Source: Bacteroidales bacterium (GTDB lineage: Bacteria; Bacteroidota; Bacteroidia; Bacteroidales; F082). Taken from it: DNA of 64,000 nt. The notes under the pieces are model-generated. The model saw only the letters and a program-made list of their open reading frames with translations, did no database searches and was not told the DNA's origin. Where the stretch lies: positions 38,314 to 102,313 of the forward strand of contig JALNZU010000007.1 of the NCBI GenBank assembly GCA_023229245.1. The letters are read 5' to 3'. Positions within the stretch are counted from its first letter, which is position 1; the number at the start of each line of letters is the position of its first letter. Below are positions 28,212 through 38,100 of the stretch, one piece after another. Position numbers and translations under genes: made by a program.

Positions 28212-29561
28212 ATGAATCGTTTTATCATATCCGAAGCCGTTATTATCAATGAGGGTGAGCAGTTCACCGGCAGTGTAGCCGTCAGTAACGGGTTGATAGA
28301 AGCTGTTTTCAAGGGGTCTGTTCCGGATCAGCATCCTTTGAATACCTATCCAAAGGTCAATGCCAATGGCAGCCTGCTCATACCGGGTGTCATTGATGAT
28401 CAGGTTCATTTCCGGGAGCCGGGCCTAACCCATAAAGCAGATATATATACCGAGAGCAGAGCTGCGGTAGCCGGTGGTATCACCAGCTTTATGGAGATGC
28501 CAAACACCATCCCCAACACCTTGACACAAGAGCTATTGGAAGAGAAATATGAGTTAGCTTCCAAAAAATCATTGGCAAATTACTCGTTTTATATGGGTGC
28601 CTCCAATGACAACTTTTCAGAGCTCATCAAAACCAATCCTCGTACGGTATGTGGTATCAAGGTGTTTATGGGCTCAAGTACCGGGAATATGTTAGTGGAC
28701 GACATCAGTATATTAGAAAAGATATTTGCCGAGGCTCCAGCTTTGATTGCTGTTCATTGCGAAGACGAACAAAGAATACGTAGCCGAAACAAGATGTTCA
28801 TGCAACAGTATGGCACTGATGCACCATCCAGGATACACCCCTTGATTCGAGATGCAGAAGCCTGCTATATGTCTTCGTCCAAAGCTGTATCATTGGCGCG
28901 AAAACACAACACCCGCCTGCATGTGTTGCATCTTTCAACTGCAAAAGAATTAGAGCTGTTTGATCCTCATACGCCCCTGAATCAAAAAAAGATCACTACC
29001 GAAGTATGCCTGCATCATTTATGGTTTACTGAGTCTGACTATGACCGTCTTGGTAACTTTATGAAATGGAATCCGGCGGTAAAGTCAGAAGAAGACCGCG
29101 AAGCCCTATGGCAGGGGCTGTTGAATAACCGCATTGATGTAATTGCAACGGATCATGCACCCCATACTTACGAAGAAAAATCAAAGTCCTATTTTGACTG
29201 CCCCTCAGGCGGCCCTATGGTGCAGCATCTGCTACCGGCTATGATAAGTCTGGCACAACAACGCAATATCCCGATCACCCGTATAGTAGAAAAGATGTGT
29301 CATAATCCGGCTACTTTATTCAGGATTGACAGAAGAGGATTCATTCGTAAAGGGTATTTTGCCGACCTTGTCCTCATTGATCTTAGACAGTCGTTTATCG
29401 TGAACAAAGAACAACTACTTTACAAATGCGGATGGTCGCCTTTAGAAGGAAGTGAATTAGCTGCAACAGTTACACATACCTTCGTAAATGGTAATTTAGT
29501 GTTTGAAAAGGGTAATTTTTTTGAACATCAGAAAGGACAACGGCTGATGTTCACTGTTTAA
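28212..29561 (+). CDS. pyrC: Dihydroorotase
   Basis: This 449-residue amidohydrolase is best assigned as dihydroorotase, which closes carbamoyl aspartate to dihydroorotate in pyrimidine synthesis. DDQVHFREPGLTHKADIYTE (about residues 58-77) is the N-terminal metal motif, and GIKVFMGSS contains the lysine expected to be carboxylated. AVHCEDE and LHVLHLST supply further His ligands, and TDHAPHTYEEKS holds the catalytic Asp. The usual HxH of the first motif reads QVH here, so one standard metal ligand is replaced. Allantoinase or another cyclic amidohydrolase is possible, but the HAPHT-type segment favours dihydroorotase. No other pyrimidine gene is adjacent. Confidence 0.87.
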   Translation: MNRFIISEAVIINEGEQFTGSVAVSNGLIEAVFKGSVPDQHPLNTYPKVNANGSLLIPGVIDDQVHFREPGLTHKADIYTESRAAVAGGITSFMEMPNTIPNTLTQELLEEKYELASKKSLANYSFYMGASNDNFSELIKTNPRTVCGIKVFMGSSTGNMLVDDISILEKIFAEAPALIAVHCEDEQRIRSRNKMFMQQYGTDAPSRIHPLIRDAEACYMSSSKAVSLARKHNTRLHVLHLSTAKELELFDPHTPLNQKKITTEVCLHHLWFTESDYDRLGNFMKWNPAVKSEEDREALWQGLLNNRIDVIATDHAPHTYEEKSKSYFDCPSGGPMVQHLLPAMISLAQQRNIPITRIVEKMCHNPATLFRIDRRGFIRKGYFADLVLIDLRQSFIVNKEQLLYKCGWSPLEGSELAATVTHTFVNGNLVFEKGNFFEHQKGQRLMFTV

Positions 29562-29572
29562 GTTGATACAAT

Positions 29573-30052
29573 ATGCGATACTATTTTCTTGCTTTCTTTC
29601 TTGTATGTATCTGGGTTTCTTGTGACAGCAGCCAAAAACCACCTACCGCTTTACGTACAGAGATAGTAGAAATATGGGATGATGGATTGCCTAAATTAGT
29701 TCAGCTGTTCGACCTTGGCAACGAGGCTCATCAAGCTGTCAGAGAAATTCACTACTACCCTGATGGTCAGAAGTATATGGAAGGGCCTCTACTTGAAGGA
29801 AAACGACATGGTAAATGGCAGTCCTGGTATAAAAGCGGAATGCTATGGAGTACCGGAGATTTTGAAGCAGGTCTTCGGCAAGGAAGGGGTACTATATACC
29901 ACTCCAACGGAAAGAAATTTATGGAAGGAAATTATCTGCATGGGAAGCGTGTGGGTAAATGGAAATTTTGGGATCAGGCGGGCAATAGTATTACAGAGGC
30001 TGAAGCACTTCAGCTTGCCCCTGTATCAGACGACTATCATACCGACGATTGA
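29573..30052 (+). CDS. MORN-repeat (YwqK-like) lipoprotein
   Basis: This 159-residue protein has a lipoprotein signal (MRYYFLAFFLVCIWVSCDSS) with Cys17 as the acylated residue. At least three MORN-type repeats follow from about residue 60 (YYPDGQKYMEGPLLEGKRHG, SGMLWSTGDFEAGLRQGRG, SNGKKFMEGNYLHGKRVGKW). Such repeats form an extended beta-meander. The family is sometimes annotated as a YwqK antitoxin, but an exported lipoprotein form is unlikely to be an antitoxin. It follows dihydroorotase by 11 bases and converges on the ABC-F gene. Function unknown. Confidence 0.8.
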   Translation: MRYYFLAFFLVCIWVSCDSSQKPPTALRTEIVEIWDDGLPKLVQLFDLGNEAHQAVREIHYYPDGQKYMEGPLLEGKRHGKWQSWYKSGMLWSTGDFEAGLRQGRGTIYHSNGKKFMEGNYLHGKRVGKWKFWDQAGNSITEAEALQLAPVSDDYHTDD

Positions 30053-30091
30053 GACGGCATGAAAAGATCAGTCCTATACTATAAATTATGT

Positions 30092-32056
30092 CTATTGCAA
30101 CCTTATGATCTGCTTATCTACAGCATCTAATTCAATATGTTGCTGCTCCCACAGCAGCATGCATTGATCCAACTGTCTGCGGATACCTTCATACACCTCA
30201 TACCAGGCATCATCGGGTGGGGCTATTGACTGTTCCCCTATTTGTTGTAACAGTAGGTTTCTTTCTTCCAAGTCTGTTTCAAAGCTGTGTATTTGAGTTT
30301 CTAATCTTTCTATTTCTCTGATAATCTTTCGCTTCTCCCGCTCTAAGGTTCTTCGCTTTTCCCAATTAAGTTTGTTTTGAGATGGGCTTGAGTGTGCAAT
30401 CACTTGTTTATCGTCAACAACTTGCTGTTTCTCTAATTCAGCTAATTTGACAAGTGCTTTTGATTCTAAAAAATCGTACACATCTCCTATAAATTCTTTG
30501 ACAAAAGGTTTTCGAAATTCAAAGACTTTATTGGTCAATCCCTGTAAGAAGTCTCTATCGTGAGAAACCACAATCAGTGTTCCCTGATACTGTAGCAGAG
30601 CAGCTTTTAGAACATCTTTAGACTGCATATCCAAATGGTTGGTAGGTTCGTCTAAGATCAGCAGGTTCACTGGAAACAAGAGCATTTTAGCCAATGATAA
30701 ACGTGCTTTTTCGCCTCCCGACAGCACTCTTACTTTCTTATCTATGGCATCGCCGCTGAACAAAAATGCACCTAATATTGCACGTATCTGCTTGCGTTGT
30801 TCACCAGTGGCTACTTCATCCAAAGTTTCAAAGACAGTCTTTTCAAGGTCTAACATTTCATGCTGATTCTGTGCGTAGTAGCCTGTAGTCACCTGATGGC
30901 CATATTTCAGTTCACCTTGATAATCAAGAACGCCTGCCAGTATTTTAGATAAAGTTGATTTCCCTTCCCCATTGCGACCCACAAAAGCTATTCTATCACC
31001 ACGCCCTATCATCAGATCGAGTGAACGTATGACTTGCAAAGAGCCGTATGACTTGCTTAAATTTCGGGTCTCAATAGTTAGTTTTCCTGAATGTGGGGCC
31101 GGCGGAAAAGTAAAATGTATTCCTTTTTTGTCAAGCTCTTCTATTTCGATCTCTTCCATACGTTCTAACTGCTTGACCCTCGACTGCACCTGCCTGGCTT
31201 TAGATGCTTTATATCTGAATCGTTCAATAAAACGTTCTATTTCTTTTATCTCCCGCTGTTGATTTTGATAGCTTGCTGTTTGTGTTTCTATTCTGGCTAT
31301 ACGCATTTCAAGATATTCCGAATAGGGAACCGGGTAATCAAATATACGTGCCTGACTTATTTCGATGGTCCGGCTTGTTACTTTATCAAGGAAAGCTCTG
31401 TCGTGCGACACCAAAACTAAGGCACCTTTATAGCTTAGCAGGTAGTCTTCTATCCATTGTATGGAATCTATATCCAGGTGATTAGTAGGCTCATCAAGGA
31501 GCAAGAGAGACGGATTAATCAATAAAAGCTTCGCTAACTCCACCCGCATCTGCCAGCCATTGCTAAAGGTATTCATTGGTCGGTGCATATCGTCGGCATC
31601 AAAACCAAGACCGGTTAAAACCATCTCCACCTTAGCTTCCAAGGTATGCGCACCCAAAATGGAAAGCCGGTCATTAAGCCCACTTAAACGTATCAGGAGT
31701 TTCTGATATGAATCAGTATGATAATCCGATCGCACAGAAATCTGCTCGGTTATCTGTTCTATTTCTTTTTCTATACGATGAATATGTTCAAAAGCTGTAA
31801 CTGCTTCATCCCAAACACTTACCTCACTATTCAACTGCTTTTCCTGTGGCAGGTATCCTATAGTGAGGCCATCAGGTTTCACTATCTCGCCTTTGCCTGG
31901 AAGCTCTATCCCACAAATAAGCCTAAGCAGGGTCGTTTTCCCCGATCCATTTTTTCCAACCAATCCAATTTTATCTTTCTCACGTATCAAAAAGCCGATA
32001 TCTGTAAACAGATCATCGCCAGTAAAATGCATTGAAAGTTGTTGAATGGATAACAT
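30092..32056 (-). CDS. ABC-F family ATP-binding protein (Uup/EttA-like)
   Basis: This soluble protein has two ATP-binding domains and no membrane domain, as in the ABC-F group that acts on ribosomes. With the ATG at 32056 (MLSIQQLSMHF) it has 654 residues; the longer frame to 32119 adds a hydrophobic stretch and passes the -7 box, so it is rejected. Domain 1 has Walker A GKNGSGKTT (residues 34-42), a signature-like SNGWQMRVELA, and LLLLDEPTNHLD. The charged linker (about 220-330) is the P-site tRNA-interaction motif region. Domain 2 has GRNGEGKST, LSGGEKARLSLAK and LILDEPTNHLD. A C-terminal coiled coil (about 555-654) resembles Uup. A role in translation or ribosome rescue is family inference. 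Confidence 0.93.
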   Translation of the reverse strand: MLSIQQLSMHFTGDDLFTDIGFLIREKDKIGLVGKNGSGKTTLLRLICGIELPGKGEIVKPDGLTIGYLPQEKQLNSEVSVWDEAVTAFEHIHRIEKEIEQITEQISVRSDYHTDSYQKLLIRLSGLNDRLSILGAHTLEAKVEMVLTGLGFDADDMHRPMNTFSNGWQMRVELAKLLLINPSLLLLDEPTNHLDIDSIQWIEDYLLSYKGALVLVSHDRAFLDKVTSRTIEISQARIFDYPVPYSEYLEMRIARIETQTASYQNQQREIKEIERFIERFRYKASKARQVQSRVKQLERMEEIEIEELDKKGIHFTFPPAPHSGKLTIETRNLSKSYGSLQVIRSLDLMIGRGDRIAFVGRNGEGKSTLSKILAGVLDYQGELKYGHQVTTGYYAQNQHEMLDLEKTVFETLDEVATGEQRKQIRAILGAFLFSGDAIDKKVRVLSGGEKARLSLAKMLLFPVNLLILDEPTNHLDMQSKDVLKAALLQYQGTLIVVSHDRDFLQGLTNKVFEFRKPFVKEFIGDVYDFLESKALVKLAELEKQQVVDDKQVIAHSSPSQNKLNWEKRRTLEREKRKIIREIERLETQIHSFETDLEERNLLLQQIGEQSIAPPDDAWYEVYEGIRRQLDQCMLLWEQQHIELDAVDKQIIRLQ

Positions 32057-32071
32057 ATGTAAAATTAAACA

Positions 32072-32079
32072 CAAAAATA
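32072..32079 (-). promoter_or_regulatory. Candidate -7 box for the ABC-F gene
   Basis: TATTTTTG on the minus strand matches the -7 consensus and would start transcription roughly 10 bases before the ATG at 32056. It supports that start over the longer frame. No TTTG -33 box was found at the right spacing. Confidence 0.35.
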
Positions 32080-32113
32080 GCAAAGAAATACAGCTTAGAG
32101 TGCGGAAGTTATT

Positions 32114-32150
32114 AAACAAAAAAGGAGGCCTCAGGCCTCCTTTTTTGTTT
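32114..32150 (-). terminator. Terminator of the 2900-residue surface protein gene
   Basis: An 18-bp perfect palindrome around a single central base (centre 32132; core GGAGGCCTCAGGCCTCC) has A-rich and T-rich arms. On the minus strand it ends in TTTTTTGTTT, just after the stop at 32165. Symmetry means it could also act on the plus strand, but no gene needs it there. Confidence 0.85.
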
Positions 32151-32164
32151 AATTATCCATATTG

Positions 32165-35100
32165 TTATTTAGATATAACGATGGTCCTTTGATAGGTTTC
32201 ACCCTTGGTATTTACAAACTGTAGCGTATATACTCCACTTTGCAGTCCTGTGAGATCAATCGTCTTATCAAGCTCACCATCCAGTTTGCTTTGATGTACG
32301 ATTTGTCCCATCAGGTTAATCATGCGTAGCTCACGCACTCCTTCAACCAATTTAATATGCAAGGTGCTGTTAGCTGGTATAGGATATACGCTGATCTGAT
32401 CCATAGCTCTTTCGTCCACGCCTTCTAATATCTCTAACTGAACAGGAACAGTTTTCACAGGCGTTGCGGCGTCATTGCTTGCAATCAGTATGTTAGCGTA
32501 GTAGGTAATACCTGCAGGCAGATCGCCAGCATCAGCAGTTACAGTAACTGATTGGGTAAAGCCGGCAGCTACAGAGCCTGTAGTCGGGCTGAAGCTCAAC
32601 CAGTCGAAGTCGATGACGCTTTTGATCAATGCACGTATGTTCCAGCTAAAATTCAGACCATAACCGGCTAAGTGATCCCATGAGCTTCCGTCCATAGAGA
32701 TCCAGTCTCCCTGTGGATGTGCCGGACCGGCATCACAACCGGCAGGCCACTGCTGATCACCATGGGTTACCGAATAGCCAACCCATATATCCTGACCGCT
32801 CAGTGTTACCGGAGTAGTTAAGGTAATGGTGTTCCAATCGTCAGGAGCAGCATTGAAGTTCTGCTGATGCAATATGCTACCCGTAGTAGTAGATGTTCCA
32901 GCTCCCCAGATGTATAAGACACCAGGTGAAGGTACATCATTGATATACACATCTACACTTTCCAACGAATAGCCGGCGTATGCGCTGACCATATCACTCG
33001 GGAAGCGGGCTGCTACATAAAAGGTTCCACCACCTTGTAAGCCAATGGCATCGTCATTTTCACCGTCATAATTCAGAATAACTACTTCACCGCCCTCAGT
33101 GGTGCCAGGAGCACCTCCTGCCTGACCATCAGCCTTTGTAAAGCTTGCACTAACATTTAGTGAAGGTGTTGGGCCTTCGGGTACAGGAATAGGACTAACT
33201 AACTTGCTAAGATACTGTACGCTAGCCGACCAATCCAGATCACCTATACCTGTATTTCCGATAGTGAGTGATTTATTCTGGCTTCCACCTATATGAACAT
33301 CAAACTCTAAGGCGGCAGGTGTTACTGTGATAGTTGGATCATCAAGGGGGCTAACAGTTACACTAGTTGTAACAGGCTCTGATTCACCCGGATAAGGATC
33401 ACCATAAATAGCTGTTACACCGTAGGTATATGTACCAACTTCAACATTGCTGTCTATATAAGTACGTACATCAACTACTGTTTCACCTATCTTGACATTA
33501 TCACGATAGACATTATATCCCAAGAGTTCGCCATGCTGACAACCGCTGCTACTGGTTTCACCTTCAATGATGAATGTAGTTCCATACGGAGTATTTGTAC
33601 CATCATCTTCAAGATCAACCCATGCTGAGCCAGTAAACTGCTTGGCATCACCAGTAGTTGTCTGACCAGTGATAGTTATCGGAACAGCCCATGGGCCGCT
33701 GGCTAAAGAACCTGTAAGCGAATAATCAACCCAGTAGGTACCCGGATCAAGTTCAAGACCTGGTGTAGCACATACGATCTGCATGATTGGGCGATCGGTA
33801 TTTGTCAGAGCGGTCTCATTTGTACGATAAACGTTCGTCCATGCTGTTGAGGCCATCAGATTGGTAGTTAAATCACCCCAGATAACCTGTCCACCAGCAT
33901 CCGGTGCTGCATCCCAAATCTGAACAAAGCCGCCTGTAAAGGTGCTGTTTGTTCCTGATCCTGTTTGATACGCATAGAATGTGATGCTTTCAATTGTCCA
34001 GGTTTCATCTACTACAAAGTCATCGGCTATGCGATAACCAGCGGCATTATTGGCGTTAGGGCCATAGATATTCAAGCCGGAATGCAGATGGCTGACATCG
34101 GCTCCGCCTGCACCTTGTCCGGGAGCATTGATAAACGGACCATTGTCGTACAGCAGACTACGGGTGCCTGAACCCATCATATGTTTAATACCAGTAACAA
34201 CCTCAGCAGGTATTCCACCTGACTCAGCTATATCTAATGGCTCAGTACTGCCTACTGCTATAAATTCAGTAGGGGTACCTGATTCAAAGTCATCGTAGAA
34301 GCCTTTTACGCCAGGGTTATCACCTAAGTCAGGAGCTTGCCAGCTCAGGATCACATCTTGTTCATCCACTGTTCCGGTTAAATTACGCGGGCTGGGATAA
34401 CATATATTAGTAACCTGAACAACAAGGTTTACAGGTATGTTGACAACAGGCTGGATCAGGTCATTTGAACTAAACTCCAAGCTACCGGTATAGGTACCTT
34501 CAGCAAGGGTAGTAGCATCAAATGTAACATCAATAGTAGTGTTAGCACCTGCAGCTACAGTAGCTGATAAAGGCGAGGCACTCAGCCATGCATCTGGTGT
34601 ACTGCTTACCAAAATCTGGAAATCGAGATCAGCATCACCAAGATTAGATACTGTAAGCTGTTGAACCGAGCTTTCACCTACTTCAAGAGTTTCAGTCAAT
34701 GACATTGGACTGATACTGATTATAGGTGCCAATACAGTTTCATCTACAACTATATCATCTAAATACCAGGCATGAGCATTGCTACCTTCATAGCGGAATG
34801 CAATATACACTTCCTCTCCGGCATACCCACTCAGATCTAACACGGTCTCCGACCATGCTGCGGTAATGCTTGCAGGCGACCATATTTCAACAAAGTCACC
34901 ATCTTGTGGCAAGCCGCTAGCCGTACTAATCAGTACGCTATTCTTTTCGTAGTAGGTTGGGAATGAATTATAGTTCCAGAAGCGTAATTCCAGATCAGTA
35001 TTTCCTGGGAGCGGGATGCGTGGACTTACCAACCATCCGTCTTCTGTCTGGGCGCTTGGGCCGTAGTTATGGAATGCGGATGTTGTACCTCCCGGGGTAT

Positions 35101-38100
35101 GATTCTGAGCTGTTGAGCCAGTCCAGGTACGTACGTTAGGATTCGCATCTACGTCAAAGACTATCCATCCATGAGGTGGGAAATCAGTTTCAAAGTCTTC
35201 GGCAAAGGGGAAAGAAGCAGGTCCAAACACAGTAACATTAGTAGATACGGGGTCTGATTCACCGGAGTATGGATCACCATATTCGGCGGTTACGCTATAC
35301 AAATAGCTTCCACCCTCAACTCCTACGTCCATATAGGAAAGTTCTGCTGCTCCTGTTGTGCCTATCTTATTTCCATCACGATATACATTATATCCTGTCA
35401 GATTCAGGTTATCAAATCCGGTCAGATTTGGAGCCTGCCATGCAAGTTGTGCGGCATTGCTCAGCCCTGTTCCGGTAAGGTTACGAGGTGCTGGCAGTTC
35501 GCTTGGTTGCACGTCAAGTGTAACGGGCACTGTAACTACAGGGTTAGCAGCATCATTAGAGTTGAATATCAGGCTGCCGTTGTATGTTCCAGGTGTTACA
35601 TCTGTTGCATCGAAGGTTACATCAATGGTCATGCTTTCTCCACCAGCTATAGTACCGCTCAATGGAGTAGCGCTGAGCCATGGCACCGGTGGTGCATCAT
35701 CTATTACTTTAATAGTATAATCTTCTACCTCACCGTAGCTCATCACACCGCAAGGAACAGGGTTCACACTATAAGTTAAACGAATGCGCATCCGGTACAT
35801 TCCGGCTGGGGTACCAGCTGGAACAGCTATTTCACCTTTAAAGGTTACTTCACCATCATCACTTACCAACACAAATTCTTCATCTGTACCAACACCAAAG
35901 TCATAATCACCGTTCCAGTCAACCCATACAGTTGTTTTATCTGATGCCCATGGACTTCCATTGGTTACAGTGATCTCATCGCTATATCCTGATGAGATAA
36001 CGGTAAATTGATCTGTATAGTCGGCTACTCCGCCCTGCCATCCACTTGAGTTATCGATAGTACCTATTTGAACGCGGGCTATATACTCATCTTCGTATGT
36101 AGTTGAAGCATCGCAATAGACCGGCATCAAGTTGGTAACATCTACAGTCTTGCAGTCGTTAGCAGCGTTTTCGTCGCCTGCAACAGTAGCACAAGCTTCA
36201 AACACATAAGTCTGTCCAACTATGCTCAGATCTACTGTACCATCAAAAGTATGATCAATAGAAGCTCCTGGAGCTAATGGACCGGGTATAGTTGCTGTTA
36301 CAGCAGCGCCACCATCTAAGGTATAGCTTACTGTTATATTACTTTGCGGGTTAGTACCATAGTTTCTCACACGTACGGTAACTGTTTCATCGCCCAGATC
36401 GGGAGCTGTAACAGGGCTTAGCAAGCTCTGAACACCCACATCGTTGGCATATGAAACACCGCTACCGAGATACGCAGCGATATTCCAGTTATAATTTAAG
36501 GTAGCTGAAGCTTCGAGCAGTGTCATCCATTGTCCGTTCAGGTAAACCCAGTTTCCAAATCCGTCAACTGCAGGACCTGCGTCAACTCCTGCAGGGAATG
36601 TTCCTGCTGCATATTCTACTTCGTAACCTACCCAGAAGTCTTGTCCGGTAATTTCAACAGGATCAAGTAATTCAATATTATTCCAGCTTTCTTCAGTAGG
36701 ACTGAATGCTTGTTGGTAAAGCAATGCGCCTGGTGCTGTAGAGCTGCCTTGTCCGTAAACTTTTAGCGTAGCGCTTATAACGGGGTCAAGGATATACACA
36801 TCTACATTTTCAAGTTGCATACCTGCATATGCGCCCATTGTTGAAGCGGGCCAATAAGCAGCAACAATAAATGTTGCACCACCGGCACCAACAGCGTTAC
36901 CTTCATTAGGTCCGTCATAGCGTAATACCACCTGATCTTTTGGATTTTTCGGAACATCAGTTGTACCACCGCCTCTATTTGTTAAAGTAAAGGTTCCATA
37001 ATCATGTCCATCAGCAGCCAGACGAGCGGCTAAGCGATCATAATCTTCGGGTGTATCAGGTTCAGCAGTAATGCGCTGACCGGTATTTACTGTCAGTTGG
37101 AAATCCAGATCAATCTGACCTGTATTGGTTACTGTCAGTTGTTTGACCGATGATTCGAACATTTGTAAAGTTTCCGAAAGTTGTGCTGGATTCACGCTGA
37201 TAGCAGCAGGAATCAACATCTCATCAACAACCACATCATCTACATACCATCCATGAGCATTGCTACCTTCATAGCGGAAAGCGATATACACTTCCTGTCC
37301 GGCATAACTGCTCAAGTCAAGAACGGTCTCAGTCCATGCTCCTGTAATGCTAGCAGGTGACCAAATCTCTACAAAGTCGCCTCCCTGAGGGGTACCATTC
37401 CCTGTACTGATAAGCACACTATTTTTTCCGTAATAGGTTGGGAATGAGTTAAAGCTCCAGAAGATCAATTCTATATCTATTGCTGCTGGTAGCGGTATCT
37501 TTGGAGTGACTAACCATCCATCATCATTTTGTGAGCCTGGTCCATAGTTATGGAATGCCGATTTTGATCCACCTGGTGTATGATTTTGTGTGGTAGATTG
37601 AGTCCATATCCTCACATTGGCATTAGCGTCTACATCATAGATACCCCATCCTAATGGTGGCCAATCACCTTCAAAATCTTCACTAAACGGGAAGGATGCC
37701 ACATAAGCCAATTCAAAATTAGCAGTATATACTAAGTCATTGGATGGCATGGTGAAGCTATAGCTTGCATCGGCTGATACGACAGCATTATTATCATCTG
37801 TCCAGTTCACAAAATCCCAACCGGCTGTAGGTGTTGCTACTATAGTTACGGCATCACCAAAATTATAGCTACCACCACCGTTCACTGTCCCACCAGCTGC
37901 TGGATCAGCAACAAGTGTTAGTGTGTAATTGACTAATACAAAATTGGCGGTATAAGTCAGATCATTGGACGGCATGCTAAAGCTGTAATTGGCATCTGCT
38001 GAAACAACAGCGTTATTTTCATCTGTCCAGTTTACAAAGGCCCAGCCTTCGTTAGCTGTAGCTGTGATATCTACCACATCACCGAAGTTATATACGCCTT

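Noticed and set aside
29573..30052. Toxin-antitoxin antitoxin (YwqK name)
   Set aside because: The protein has a lipoprotein signal and only MORN repeats, and there is no toxin gene next to it.
32057..32119. 21-residue N-terminal extension of the ABC-F protein
   Set aside because: It adds a hydrophobic stretch not expected on a soluble ABC-F protein and spans the -7 promoter box.
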